A stretch of DNA of 64,000 nucleotides. It comes from Pseudidiomarina taiwanensis (GTDB lineage Bacteria > Pseudomonadota > Gammaproteobacteria > Enterobacterales > Alteromonadaceae). The stretch is taken from positions 527,788-591,787 of the forward strand of contig NZ_PIQG01000002.1 in NCBI RefSeq assembly GCF_003987435.1. Direction: 5' to 3'. Below are positions 11,821 through 20,888 of this stretch, piece by piece (the first letter of the stretch is position 1; the number at the start of each line of letters is the position of its first letter). The notes beneath the pieces are model-generated. The model did not search any database. It had not been told where the DNA came from and worked only from the letters and a program-made list of their open reading frames with translations. A program made the position numbers and the translations under genes.

Positions 11821-14261
11821 ACTTTATAGTTCTGCACTGATTCGCGAATACTCTGCATCACCACTGGTTCAAGCAGCGCATCGAGTGCGTCGCTGAAACC
11901 TGCAACGCGCTGATCAGGAATAAAGTCGCCATCACCATTCACGTCAATGAACTGTTCCCGCTTCAGAGTTGCAATCAAGCTACTAATAAGTTTCTTATCG
12001 AAAAACTCGGGCGCACTCACACCATGTAAGTAGCTCAAACGCTCGGCTACTTCGACCGCGGCTCGCTCCAATTGCGCGCGACCAAGTGGGCTGCGTTGCT
12101 GTAGCAATTCCAGCAGAATTGCGTAACGCTGCAGCGTTTCACTGCTGGCTCGAGCCAACAATTCGAGTCGCCCGTGCGCCGCACTAGAGGTAGCGACGGT
12201 GCGATATTCTTGGCTGCCAGCGTCACCTTGAGTTACAAAACCAAGCCGCGTGAATTCCTCAAGTAAAGCGGCAACCCACAAGCTTAAGTCTTCTGCTTCA
12301 TGGCTAACAAAAAGTTCCTGTTGGAGCAGCGGGTGCAATGACTCAAGTAAGGCCGTCACTTCAGCCACAGTAAACTTGCGGTGGGCACATGCATAAGCCG
12401 CAATAATGGCTGGCACAATCATCACGTGCATGATGTTATTGCGATAATAGGTCATCGCAATGGCACTTTGCCCATCGAGGTGAATCACATCCCCTAATGG
12501 ATCGGCTTGCACCTTAAACTTGTCATGAATTGAGGCGAGCTGCCAGAGCTCCTCGCCCGATTGTTTCGGGACATAAATATCTAAGCTATAAGGCACTTCA
12601 CGTGCTAATTGCAAGTAAACGTCAAGCTGCTCTATTAATGCTTGTTTGGACAAGCTGTGATGCTCAGCGCTAAGCAGTGCAAGCGCTGTTAAATTAACGC
12701 TATTTAGCGCTGCAGCATTATTGATGCGGAACATAATTTGCTCGGCTAATAAGTTAACCGTCGGTGTCAGCCAGCGCGGTCGCGATGGCTCTTCCGCACC
12801 GTGAGTTATTTCACTGCGCCAATCAGGCTGGATCTGATCGAGCATGTCGCCCAAGTTAATCGGCTTACCAAAGGTCACAAAGCCATGGCCAAAGTCACGT
12901 AAATGGCGCAAGCTGCTGAGCACCTGAAAGACAGATTCTTTTTCTTTTGACTTCCCTTTCAACTCTTTTAAGTAAGTGCCCACTTCCATGATGTGCTCGT
13001 ATCCTAGGTACACAGGCACCAAACTAATCGGCCGAGTTTGGCCTCGCAACATCCCCTGCACTGTCATTGCCACCATGCCGGTCTTCGGCGCAAGCAAACG
13101 TCCGGTGCGGCTACGTCCGCCCTCGGTAAAATATTCAACTGGATAGCCTTTTTGGAACAACCGGTTCAAGTATTCACGGAACACAGTCGCGTAAAGCTTA
13201 TTGCCTTTAAAGCTGCGCCGGATAAAAAATGCGCCGCCGCGGCGGAACAAAGGTCCGGCAGGGAAGAAATCAAGATTCACACCCGCCGCAATATGCGGTG
13301 GCACCAGCCCTTCTTTATAAATGACATAACTAAGTAGCAAGTAATCCATATGGCTGCGGTGACAGGGCACATAAATCACTTCATGGCCGGCTTGAGCCAA
13401 GGCCCGAATACGGTCGCCGCCCTCCACATGCACACCGCTGTAGATTTTGCTCCACAGCCACGCCATAAACCGATCTAATACGCGGACCAAGGTTTCGCTG
13501 TAATTCGCTGCGATTTCGTCAAGATATTTGGCCGCTTGTTTTTGCGCCTGAGCATGACTAATCTTCTTGGCCTTGGCTTCATCCCGAATCGCCTGCTGTA
13601 ACGCTTGGCTTGCCAGCAATTCGCTGATGACCTGCTTGCGCTCCATCATTTGCGGGCCAGCCACTGCATGGCGCAAACGCACGAAATGAACTCGAGCCAC
13701 GCGCGCTAGCTTATGGGCGATGCGTCGATCAGTACCAAATTGTTCAGCCATCGGACGCACCTGTAGTGGCCGACTGCCGCGCACCAAAATATTGCGGCCC
13801 GAAAACAGGACTAACCAAAACTTACGCCACATCCCTGGGTCATCAAGGTCACTTACCATGGTCTTGCCGGCGCGCCCCTCTTGCCCAGACTTGCGCCCCC
13901 AAAACAGTCCAAGTGGGACGACTCGCACCGCCAGACTTGGATCTTTCGCATGGGCTTCGAGTAATTGCTGGAAGGTATCAACGGCCTGCTCCGCTGCCTT
14001 GGTTTTCGCCGGAGCAAGATACAATAAGCGGGGATACGCTGTTCCATTGAGCCACAGTGGCTCGTGTAAATCTGGCAAGCCTTCGGCGCGCAACGCACGT
14101 TGGGCAACCAATTGGTCGGTTGCCGACTGCGATCGCATCACATATACCACTTGATCAGCGTGATCCGTGGTTTTCACCTCACTATCTAAGATGGTCTCAA
14201 AGCGGGTAAACCAGCGCGTCGGGCCGCGCAATATCGCGCGCCAGAATGGGATCCAACTCAT
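11817..14261 (-). CDS. plsB: Glycerol-3-phosphate 1-O-acyltransferase PlsB
   Basis: Membrane-associated acyltransferase that makes 1-acyl-glycerol-3-phosphate in phospholipid synthesis. 814 residues, full length for PlsB. The GPAT motifs run in order: HRSHMD (His301 and Asp306), GAFFIRRSF, FTEGGRSRTGR and the VPVYLGYE block. AGAGG sits about nine bases before ATG 14261. It is divergent from lexA; the dgkA gene that often separates the two in enterobacteria is absent. Confidence 0.97.
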   Translation of the reverse strand: MSWIPFWRAILRGPTRWFTRFETILDSEVKTTDHADQVVYVMRSQSATDQLVAQRALRAEGLPDLHEPLWLNGTAYPRLLYLAPAKTKAAEQAVDTFQQLLEAHAKDPSLAVRVVPLGLFWGRKSGQEGRAGKTMVSDLDDPGMWRKFWLVLFSGRNILVRGSRPLQVRPMAEQFGTDRRIAHKLARVARVHFVRLRHAVAGPQMMERKQVISELLASQALQQAIRDEAKAKKISHAQAQKQAAKYLDEIAANYSETLVRVLDRFMAWLWSKIYSGVHVEGGDRIRALAQAGHEVIYVPCHRSHMDYLLLSYVIYKEGLVPPHIAAGVNLDFFPAGPLFRRGGAFFIRRSFKGNKLYATVFREYLNRLFQKGYPVEYFTEGGRSRTGRLLAPKTGMVAMTVQGMLRGQTRPISLVPVYLGYEHIMEVGTYLKELKGKSKEKESVFQVLSSLRHLRDFGHGFVTFGKPINLGDMLDQIQPDWRSEITHGAEEPSRPRWLTPTVNLLAEQIMFRINNAAALNSVNLTALALLSAEHHSLSKQALIEQLDVYLQLAREVPYSLDIYVPKQSGEELWQLASIHDKFKVQADPLGDVIHLDGQSAIAMTYYRNNIMHVMIVPAIIAAYACAHRKFTVAEVTALLESLHPLLQQELFVSHEAEDLSLWVAALLEEFTRLGFVTQGDAGSQEYRTVATSSAAHGRLELLARASSETLQRYAILLELLQQRSPLGRAQLERAAVEVAERLSYLHGVSAPEFFDKKLISSLIATLKREQFIDVNGDGDFIPDQRVAGFSDALDALLEPVVMQSIRESVQNYKV

Positions 14262-14346
14262 ACCAATGCCTCTTGTTTGGGTTCGCTCAAACAGTCTTGC
14301 CCCCTATTGTATGCTGAACGCCGCAGAAAAAATATCCTAAAAATAG

Positions 14347-14374
14347 TTGCACAACCCAAAACACTGTATATACT
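14347..14374 (+). promoter_or_regulatory. lexA promoter (sigma70-type)
   Basis: TTGCAC at 14347-14352 and TATACT at 14369-14374 are separated by 16 bases. The -10 element lies inside the first SOS box, so LexA bound there would exclude RNA polymerase, as expected for autoregulated lexA. Confidence 0.7.
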
Positions 14375-14379
14375 GACAG
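14364..14379 (+). promoter_or_regulatory. SOS (LexA) box 1 upstream of lexA
   Basis: CTGTATATACTGACAG fits the gammaproteobacterial LexA consensus CTGT-N8-ACAG exactly at the outer bases. It overlaps the predicted -10 of the lexA promoter. Confidence 0.92.
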
Positions 14380-14384
14380 TATCA

Positions 14385-14400
14385 CTGTATAGATAAACAG
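14385..14400 (+). promoter_or_regulatory. SOS (LexA) box 2 upstream of lexA
   Basis: A second perfect CTGT-N8-ACAG site, CTGTATAGATAAACAG, sits 5 bases after the first and 8 bases before the lexA start codon. The 21-base centre-to-centre spacing resembles the paired boxes of E. coli lexA. Confidence 0.92.
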
Positions 14401-14408
14401 GTACGAGA

Positions 14409-15023
14409 ATGCGCCCACTTACTCCGCGTCAACAAGAGATTTTAGACCTCATTAAAGACAATATTGAGGCAACTGGAATGCCACCTACGCGTGCCGAAAT
14501 CGCGCAGCGGCTGGGGTTTAAATCGGCGAACTCAGCTGAAGAGCATTTGAAAGCACTCGCTCGTAAGGGCGTCATTGAAATGCTTCCGGGAATGTCGCGT
14601 GGGATCCGCTTAGTTGGCGTTGAAGAAGAAATTGAAGGTTTACCACTGATTGGCCAAGTCGCTGCTGGTGAACCCATTTTGGCGCAACAACACGTCGAGA
14701 GTCATTACAAAGTCGACGAAAGCCTGTTTCATCCGCATGCGGATTTCCTCCTTCGAGTGAACGGAATGAGCATGAAGGATATTGGAATTTTAGATGGTGA
14801 CCTGCTCGCAGTTCACAAAACTCACGAAGCACGCAATGGCCAAATTGTCGTCGCCCGAGTGGATGAGGATGTCACCGTTAAGCGCTTTGAGCGTAAAGGC
14901 AATATGATTTTACTTCACCCAGAGAACGAAGAGTTCTCACCGATTCAAGTCGATTTAACGCAAAACTACTTCACCATTGAAGGGTTAGCGGTTGGGGTGA
15001 TTCGAAATGGAGCATGGTTATGA
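14409..15023 (+). CDS. lexA: LexA repressor
   Basis: SOS repressor and self-cleaving S24 peptidase, 204 residues. The N-terminal winged helix holds the [12 protein letters not shown] recognition region (28-39). The cleavage site is Ala86-Gly87 in QVAAGEP, with catalytic Ser121 (GMSMKD) and Lys158 (TVKRF). Two SOS boxes overlap its promoter, so it should be autoregulated. The following sulA-like gene overlaps its 3' end and must share the SOS transcript. Confidence 0.98.
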   Translation: MRPLTPRQQEILDLIKDNIEATGMPPTRAEIAQRLGFKSANSAEEHLKALARKGVIEMLPGMSRGIRLVGVEEEIEGLPLIGQVAAGEPILAQQHVESHYKVDESLFHPHADFLLRVNGMSMKDIGILDGDLLAVHKTHEARNGQIVVARVDEDVTVKRFERKGNMILLHPENEEFSPIQVDLTQNYFTIEGLAVGVIRNGAWL

Positions 15024-15436
15024 GAAACGGTTTCAACAGTGGCTATCAAGCCAACCCTGAACTAAATCAGGACATCTTTTTTCAAAGTGAAGAGCATTTG
15101 TCTCTCGACCTTATCAGTGTTGTGGAGCAAGTCGCTGCAACCGCAATTCGTACCAACGATTGGATCACAGTCATTGGCGGCAACCGTGATGTCATTGCGG
15201 CACTCGTCCAAGCTGGCGTAAGCCGAGGCCGGATTCGCTGGGTTGTCGGTCGCGATGCAGACCAACGTGAATGGGCAACGGAACAAGCTCTATTAGCAGG
15301 TACAAGTAGTGTTGTCTTGAGCTGGTTAGAGCATCTGACCCCACGGGCACAACAGCGCTTAAAAATGGCCAGTAAAGTAAGTGCCACGCAAAGCTATATT
15401 TTTAACGATATCCCTTCTCTTGCACCACTCCACTAA
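15014..15436 (+). CDS. SulA-like SOS cell division inhibitor
   Basis: A 140-residue protein, translated from ATG 15014 or ATG 15020, overlapping the lexA stop. Its C-terminal half (about 55-135) shows the SulA/ImuA-type RecA-like pattern, including the [18 protein letters not shown] region that in SulA carries a conserved GRxxxVIGW-like core. SulA binds FtsZ and delays division during DNA damage. The position directly behind lexA, under the same SOS boxes and ahead of a strong terminator, fits that role. Similarity is moderate, so the FtsZ-inhibitor function is an inference. Confidence 0.75.
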   Translation: MVMRNGFNSGYQANPELNQDIFFQSEEHLSLDLISVVEQVAATAIRTNDWITVIGGNRDVIAALVQAGVSRGRIRWVVGRDADQREWATEQALLAGTSSVVLSWLEHLTPRAQQRLKMASKVSATQSYIFNDIPSLAPLH

Positions 15437-15464
15437 ATCCTCGCAAGATGTAGGAATAGAAACG

Positions 15465-15489
15465 GGCGGCCAATTGGCCGCCTTTTTTT
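15465..15489 (+). terminator. Intrinsic terminator of the lexA operon
   Basis: A perfect seven-base-pair stem GGCGGCC-AATT-GGCCGCC (15465-15482) followed by seven T. It ends the lexA-sulA-like transcript before the oxidase locus. Confidence 0.95.
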
Positions 15490-15737
15490 ACATCTGAGAT
15501 AAAAATTATTGATTTAATCGGTGGCTTTTTCATCACGTCATGGTATTTTGATCCATGCAGCTTACTGCTAACACAATAAATAAAAATAACTTAATCAGAA
15601 CAACAAAGGGTTAGTAGGGAAAGCGATTTTCTATCCGGGAAATGCTGTTCCTTTTTCTGCTTCCCTCTTTGTTCTTACGACTCGCACTTCGGTGTATTCG
15701 CGGGCAACCGCGTCGGAAGAATGAGAGGAGACGTCGC
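15490..15737 (+). other. Leader region of the cytochrome oxidase operon
   Basis: This 248-base stretch between the lexA terminator and coxB contains no convincing gene. The coxB frame stays open upstream to 15642, but that part lacks a ribosome binding site and reads as a low-complexity leader. The promoter for the oxidase genes should be here; I see AT-rich sequence but no unambiguous -35/-10 pair. Confidence 0.5.
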
Positions 15738-16859
15738 GTGAGAACGAGACTCATCACCGCACTTGCGGCTGGGTTACCCCTGGCTGCGAGCGCACAATCG
15801 CAATTAAACTTAACTCAGGGTGTAACTGAGGTAAGTAACCGCGTCTATGACTTACACATGACCATCTTTTACATTTGCTGTGTAATTGGTGCCATTGTGT
15901 TTGGGGCTATGTTTTATTCAATGTGGCGCCACCGTAAGTCAAAAGGCTATAAACCCGCTTCTTTCCATGAAAACGTAAAAGTCGAAATCGCTTGGACTGT
16001 TATTCCGTTCCTGATCTTGGTCGGTATGGCGATTCCAGCAACTTCGACCCTGCTCGCAATGGAAGATACTTCTGAAGCAGATGTCACCGTCTTGGTCACA
16101 GGCTCGCAATGGAAGTGGCACTACAAGTACTTAGACCGCGATGTCGAATACTTCAGCCTGCTAGCGACGCCGCGGCAACAGATCGAAAACCGTCTGGATA
16201 AAGGCGAAAACTATCTGCTTGAAGTTGACCGTCCACTGGTCATTCCAACAGATACCAAAGTACGCTTCTTAATTACCTCTGATGACGTTATCCACTCTTG
16301 GTGGGTACCTGACTTTGCAGTGAAAAAAGATGCGAACCCGGGCTTTATTAACGAAGCTTGGACCAAAGTTGACGAACCAGGTATCTATCGTGGTCAGTGC
16401 GCGGAGCTCTGTGGTAAAGACCATGGCTTTATGCCGGTCGTCGTCATCGCCAAAGAGCCAGCCGAGTATCAGGCTTGGTTGGATGAGCAAGAACGCATGC
16501 AGCGCGAAGCCAAAGCTGAAGAACAACGCCTGCTGGCAATGTCGATGAGCATGGATGAGCTAATGGAACTCGGCGAGCGCGTTTACCTCGGTAACTGTGC
16601 CGCGTGCCATCAGCCTAACGGCCAGGGTATCCCGGGTGTTTTCCCAAGTTTAGTGGGCACTGAGATGATGTTGAATGATATCAACGGGCATATCGATATT
16701 GTCGTCAACGGCAAAAACGGTACCGCCATGCAATCGTTCAAAAACATGCTCAGCCTGCGTGAAATTGCAGCGGTCGTCACCTACGAGCGAAATGCTTGGG
16801 GTAACAATACCGGTGACATGGTCCAAGCGGCTGATGTCAATGCTTACGTAAACGAATAA
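15738..16859 (+). CDS. coxB: Cytochrome c oxidase subunit II with fused cytochrome c domain (caa3-type)
   Basis: Subunit II of an aa3-type heme-copper oxidase, 373 residues from GTG 15738, which is preceded by GAGGAG. Signal peptide, two membrane helices, then the cupredoxin domain with CuA ligands His186, Cys221, Cys225 and His229 (CAELCGKDH). A C-terminal class I cytochrome c domain carries the heme site CAACH at residues 287-291, making this a caa3 arrangement in which electrons enter through the fused cytochrome. First gene of the cox operon. Confidence 0.95.
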   Translation: MRTRLITALAAGLPLAASAQSQLNLTQGVTEVSNRVYDLHMTIFYICCVIGAIVFGAMFYSMWRHRKSKGYKPASFHENVKVEIAWTVIPFLILVGMAIPATSTLLAMEDTSEADVTVLVTGSQWKWHYKYLDRDVEYFSLLATPRQQIENRLDKGENYLLEVDRPLVIPTDTKVRFLITSDDVIHSWWVPDFAVKKDANPGFINEAWTKVDEPGIYRGQCAELCGKDHGFMPVVVIAKEPAEYQAWLDEQERMQREAKAEEQRLLAMSMSMDELMELGERVYLGNCAACHQPNGQGIPGVFPSLVGTEMMLNDINGHIDIVVNGKNGTAMQSFKNMLSLREIAAVVTYERNAWGNNTGDMVQAADVNAYVNE

Positions 16860-16872
16860 GGGAGACCCAATT

Positions 16873-18456
16873 ATGAGCACAGTTGTTGGCGAGATGGATC
16901 ATCACGATCATCACCATGCTCCAACGGGCATTTCCCGTTGGCTGTTTACTACGAACCATAAAGATATTGGCTCACTCTATCTATGGTTCAGTTTCATTAT
17001 GTTCTTGGTCGGTGGCTCAATGGCGATGGTGATTCGCGCTGAGCTATTCCAACCAGGATTACAACTTGTTGACCCCCATTTCTTTAATCAGATGACCACA
17101 GTGCATGGTCTGATTATGGTCTTTGGGGCAGTCATGCCAGCTTTCACCGGGCTTGCCAACTGGATGATACCAATGATGATTGGTGCACCGGATATGGCGC
17201 TACCGCGGATGAATAACTGGAGTTTCTGGATTCTGCCTTTTGCTTTTGCCATCTTGCTCGCCTCGCTATTTATGGAAGGCGGCGGCCCAGCATTCGGTTG
17301 GACCTTCTATGCACCGTTATCGACCACTTACAGTGGCGACTCAACGGCACTGTTCGTGTTCTCGGTTCATATCATGGGGATTTCCTCGATTATGGGCGCC
17401 ATTAACGTGATCGTGACGATTATGAATATGCGCGCACCAGGCATGACCTATATGAAGATGCCGTTGTTCGTGTGGACTTGGTTTATTACCGCCTTCTTGT
17501 TAATTGCGGTGATGCCAGTTCTCGCAGGTGCAGTAACCATGGTATTGACCGATAAATACTTCGGCACCAGCTTCTTTGATGCAGCGGGCGGTGGTGACCC
17601 AGTGATGTTCCAGCACATTTTCTGGTTCTTTGGCCACCCCGAAGTTTACATCATGATCTTGCCATCGTTCGGGATCATTTCAGCGATTATACCGGCCTTC
17701 TCGCGCAAGAAACTGTTCGGTTATGCGTCGATGGTTTACGCCACCGCAGCGATTGCTGGCTTAAGCTTCCTTGTATGGGCTCACCATATGTTTACTACTG
17801 GGATGCCGGTAGCCGCAGAACTATTCTTCATGTACTGCACCATGCTGATCTCGGTTCCAACTGGGGTGAAAGTCTTTAACTGGGTTGCCACCATGTGGCG
17901 CGGCTCGATGACATTCGAAGTGCCGATGCTGTTTGCGTTAGCCTTCGTCATCTTGTTCACCATCGGTGGTTTCTCGGGCTTGATGTTGGCGATCACGCCA
18001 ATTGATTTCCAATACCACGATACCTACTTCGTGGTTGCTCATTTCCACTATGTTTTGGTGAGTGGCGCGATTTTCTCAATCATGGCAGCAGCCTACTACT
18101 GGCTACCTAAGTGGACCGGTCATATGTATGACACCACCCTGGCGCGCTGGCACTTCTGGACCTCGTTAATCTCAGTCAATGTGCTGTTCTTCCCGATGCA
18201 CTTTGCAGGTCTTGCTGGAATGCCTCGGCGGATCCCGGATTATGCGGTGCAATTCGCTGACATCAACCAAATCGTAAGTATCGGTGGATTTGCGTTCGGC
18301 TTATCACAGCTGATCTTCTTATGGGTGGTGATTAAGTGCGTGCGTACCGGTGAAAAAGCACCGGCTAAACCGTGGGAAGGTGCAGAAGGCTTAGAATGGA
18401 CTGTGCCATCACCTGCGCCTTATCACACCTTTGAAACACCACCGAAGGTAGACTAA
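16873..18456 (+). CDS. coxA: Cytochrome c oxidase subunit I
   Basis: Catalytic subunit with twelve membrane helices, 527 residues. It has the low-spin heme region around TTVHGLIMVFG, the CuB/Tyr cross-link motif GHPEVY, the two CuB histidines WAHHMF, and the heme a3/heme a region HDTYFVVAHFHYVL. It reduces oxygen to water and pumps protons, with K- and D-channel type A features. A His-rich N-terminus (DHHDHHH) is a minor oddity. It follows coxB by 13 bases. Confidence 0.97.
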   Translation: MSTVVGEMDHHDHHHAPTGISRWLFTTNHKDIGSLYLWFSFIMFLVGGSMAMVIRAELFQPGLQLVDPHFFNQMTTVHGLIMVFGAVMPAFTGLANWMIPMMIGAPDMALPRMNNWSFWILPFAFAILLASLFMEGGGPAFGWTFYAPLSTTYSGDSTALFVFSVHIMGISSIMGAINVIVTIMNMRAPGMTYMKMPLFVWTWFITAFLLIAVMPVLAGAVTMVLTDKYFGTSFFDAAGGGDPVMFQHIFWFFGHPEVYIMILPSFGIISAIIPAFSRKKLFGYASMVYATAAIAGLSFLVWAHHMFTTGMPVAAELFFMYCTMLISVPTGVKVFNWVATMWRGSMTFEVPMLFALAFVILFTIGGFSGLMLAITPIDFQYHDTYFVVAHFHYVLVSGAIFSIMAAAYYWLPKWTGHMYDTTLARWHFWTSLISVNVLFFPMHFAGLAGMPRRIPDYAVQFADINQIVSIGGFAFGLSQLIFLWVVIKCVRTGEKAPAKPWEGAEGLEWTVPSPAPYHTFETPPKVD

Positions 18457-18459
18457 GCC

Positions 18460-19044
18460 ATGAGTGAAGCACCTCAAACTGAACCGCGCCCAGATAATGG
18501 GCGCATCATTCGGCGGCTGCTATTAACAGTCGCTGGGATGTTTGCGTTCGGCTTTGCCCTTGTGCCGCTCTATGAAGCTTTCTGTGATTTAACCGGGTTT
18601 AATGGACGCACTCGTAACGAAGCGGCTGCTGTCAGCACGCATCAAGTTGACACTAGTCGCACTGTGAACGTGCAGTTTATTACCCGCAATGCACAAGGGA
18701 TGCCGTGGGATTTTAAAGCTGAAATGAACAGTGTCCGAGTTCACCCCGGTGAAACTCGCGTTGTGAATTTTCTAGCAAGCAACCCAACCGGCAGCAACAT
18801 GGTCGCCCAAGCGATTCCTTCCGTTGCTCCCGGTGAGGCGGCGCTGTATTTAAACAAAACAGAGTGTTTCTGTTTTAACCAACAACCGCTACAAGCGGGT
18901 GCCGATACCGCGATGCCGATGCAGTTTTATCTTGACCCGGATATTCCGGAGCATATTCACACATTAACCTTGTCATACACGCTGTACGATATGACAGCCA
19001 ATGCTACACCGGATGTGTTGGCGCAAATGGCGCCAGCCAACTGA
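18460..19044 (+). CDS. ctaG: Cytochrome c oxidase assembly protein CtaG/Cox11
   Basis: Copper chaperone that delivers CuB to subunit I. 194 residues: a single N-terminal membrane anchor (about 18-38) and a periplasmic immunoglobulin-like domain carrying the copper motif CFCF (Cys136, Cys138). Its position between coxA and coxC is the usual one in proteobacterial aa3 operons. Confidence 0.95.
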   Translation: MSEAPQTEPRPDNGRIIRRLLLTVAGMFAFGFALVPLYEAFCDLTGFNGRTRNEAAAVSTHQVDTSRTVNVQFITRNAQGMPWDFKAEMNSVRVHPGETRVVNFLASNPTGSNMVAQAIPSVAPGEAALYLNKTECFCFNQQPLQAGADTAMPMQFYLDPDIPEHIHTLTLSYTLYDMTANATPDVLAQMAPAN

Positions 19045-19053
19045 GGACTTGTT

Positions 19054-19932
19054 ATGGCAGAAAAACACGAAAAATATTATGTCCCAGCTTCGAGCCCGTG
19101 GCCGATTGTTGGGGCGATTGGTCTTGGCCTGATTGCTTTTGGAGCCGGCCACACCGTTATTGAATCAAGCAAAGAAATTGATGGCTGGGGCGCAGAAGTT
19201 TTACTCGCTGGGCTTGCCGTTATTGTGGTGATGTTGTTTGGTTGGTTCCGTGACCAAATCAACGAATCGATGGCGGGGCTCTACAGCGCTCAGCTGAGCG
19301 CTTCGTACCGACAGGGTATGAGCTGGTTTATTTTCTCCGAAGTCATGTTCTTTGCGGCCTTCTTCGGCGCACTTTTCTATGCCCGCTTTATTGCCGTTGA
19401 GTGGCTTGGTGGAGCCAGTAATAATGCCATGACCAACGAAATATTATGGCCTGGCTTTGAGGCGATGTGGCCGCTCACTGAAACGCCTGGAGGAATTGAG
19501 TCAGGCAGCATGGGGTGGTTTGGCTTGCCACTTTATAACACCATCATTTTGATTGTGTCATCGGTGACCTGTCACTTTGCCCATGTCAGCTTAGAGAAGA
19601 ATAAGCGGACGCCACTGAAACTTTGGCTTGGCGCGACCATTATCTTGGGCTGTATCTTCTTGTACTTACAGGGTTGGGAATACGTCCATGCTTATAATGA
19701 GCTTGGCTTAACCTTGGATTCAGGCATTTATGGCAACACTTTTTACATGTTAACTGGCTTCCATGGGATGCACGTGACCCTTGGAACCTTAATGTTGATT
19801 GTGATGTTTTTCCGAGTATTGAAGGGGCACTTTACCCCAGATAATCACTTTGCTTTCCAAGCCACCAGTTGGTATTGGCACTTTGTCGATGTGGTTTGGG
19901 TGTGCTTGTTTATTTTTGTTTATATTCTCTAA
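19054..19932 (+). CDS. coxC: Cytochrome c oxidase subunit III
   Basis: Integral-membrane subunit III, 292 residues with seven helices. Conserved segments include SWFIFSEVMFFAAFF, the GFHGMHVTLG motif and the C-terminal YWHFVDVVWVCLF signature. It sits nine bases after ctaG and closes the structural part of the operon; a stable hairpin follows. Confidence 0.97.
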   Translation: MAEKHEKYYVPASSPWPIVGAIGLGLIAFGAGHTVIESSKEIDGWGAEVLLAGLAVIVVMLFGWFRDQINESMAGLYSAQLSASYRQGMSWFIFSEVMFFAAFFGALFYARFIAVEWLGGASNNAMTNEILWPGFEAMWPLTETPGGIESGSMGWFGLPLYNTIILIVSSVTCHFAHVSLEKNKRTPLKLWLGATIILGCIFLYLQGWEYVHAYNELGLTLDSGIYGNTFYMLTGFHGMHVTLGTLMLIVMFFRVLKGHFTPDNHFAFQATSWYWHFVDVVWVCLFIFVYIL

Positions 19933-19940
19933 GATGAGAG

Positions 19941-19971
19941 CGCACGGCCTTACAACTAGTAAGGTCGTGCG
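19941..19971. terminator. Long hairpin between coxC and DUF2909 gene
   Basis: A 13-base-pair stem with one G-T wobble (CGCACGGCCTTAC / GTAAGGTCGTGCG) around a five-base loop lies between two convergent genes and contains the stop codon of the DUF2909 gene. There is no T-run on either side, so it may be an mRNA 3'-end stabilising structure rather than a standard intrinsic terminator. Confidence 0.6.
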
Positions 19972-20171
19972 TGCGGCACAAGCACCCCGCTGGCAAGCAG
20001 AATGATGATGATGATCATCGCCAGCGCAGACCACATCACCCGCTTACCTAGGTAGTGACTCATAGATGGCTTGTTCGGATCGTTTTTCAACATTGCAAAC
20101 AAGGCTCTAAATAAGTTCACCACCATAAACAGCATGAGTAGTACGAGGATGATTTTCGCTAAAATTTCCAT
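19956..20171 (-). CDS. DUF2909 twin transmembrane protein of the oxidase locus
   Basis: A 71-residue protein with two membrane helices (about 4-24 and 46-66) joined by a short polar loop. Proteins of this family (DUF2909) are regularly found between coxC and the SURF1 gene, so a role in oxidase assembly is plausible but unproven. It is on the opposite strand from its neighbours. Its ATG at 20171-20169 overlaps the SURF1 ATG at 20170-20172, so the two genes start from the same CATG in opposite directions. The longer frame from 20234 would run into SURF1 coding sequence. Confidence 0.8.
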   Translation of the reverse strand: MEILAKIILVLLMLFMVVNLFRALFAMLKNDPNKPSMSHYLGKRVMWSALAMIIIIILLASGVLVPHARPY

Positions 20172-20886
20172 GTTTGTATCTCGAAATAAAATTGCGTTGA
20201 TCCTCACTGTGCTTGTTATCAGCATCTTGGTCAAGCTTGGTTTCTGGCAACTCGACCGAGCGGAGCAAAAACGTCAGCTATTTGCTGATTACGCCGAGCA
20301 GCAGCTGCCACTCAATTTGAACGACCCAACCGCGGCTGAACCAGAGCGTTACGCAAGCGTTGAGATTTCTGGGCAATTCGAAGCAAATCGCTACTTTTTA
20401 TTAGATAACCAAATTCTCAACGGCCAAGTCGGCTACCAAGTGATCGGCTTGCTGACCCCGCAACCAGCACTTAGTGACACATTAGTCTTGGTCAACTTAG
20501 GCTGGGTTCCCGTCGGCTCGAACCGAGCCGAATTGCCGCAACTTGAGCTGCCGCAAGGCGTTTTAACGATTCCAGGGCGTTATTACCAGCCGAGTGAATT
20601 CGGTTTTCAGTTAAGCGATCACATCCTTGAGCAGGGGCCATGGCCACAGCGGATTCAGCGGCTTGATATTGAAAGCCTAAGTGAACTGACACAACTTCCC
20701 TTAGCGCCCTATGTGGTGCTACTCTCAGAACAAGCAGAATTCGGTTGGCCGCGACAATGGCAACCTCAAGTTATGGCACCGGAAAAGCATCAGGCATATG
20801 CATTGCAGTGGTTTAGTCTTGCGCTCGCATGTGTCGTTGTGTTTATTTTTGCCAGTCGTTCCAGAACAAAAACAACAGAGGAATGA
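20170..20886 (+). CDS. SURF1 family cytochrome oxidase biogenesis protein
   Basis: SURF1/Shy1 homologue, 238 residues, needed for heme a insertion into subunit I in other systems. It shows the family layout: an N-terminal helix ending in LGFWQLDRAEQK, a periplasmic domain with the NLGWVP motif, and a C-terminal helix ending in a YALQWFSLALACV-type segment. ATG 20170 is chosen because the helix then begins at the normal distance; the open frame extends upstream to 20071, but that part is antisense to DUF2909 and has no family likeness. Confidence 0.88.
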   Translation: MFVSRNKIALILTVLVISILVKLGFWQLDRAEQKRQLFADYAEQQLPLNLNDPTAAEPERYASVEISGQFEANRYFLLDNQILNGQVGYQVIGLLTPQPALSDTLVLVNLGWVPVGSNRAELPQLELPQGVLTIPGRYYQPSEFGFQLSDHILEQGPWPQRIQRLDIESLSELTQLPLAPYVVLLSEQAEFGWPRQWQPQVMAPEKHQAYALQWFSLALACVVVFIFASRSRTKTTEE

Positions 20887-20888
20887 AG

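Noticed and set aside
15642..15737. ATG 15642 as the coxB start
   Set aside because: The added leader is Leu/Arg-rich and precedes a normal signal peptide; GTG 15738 has a strong GAGGAG site.
20071..20169. Longer SURF1 start upstream of ATG 20170
   Set aside because: The extra residues are antisense to DUF2909, and the membrane helix and LGFWQLDR motif are at the normal distance only from ATG 20170.
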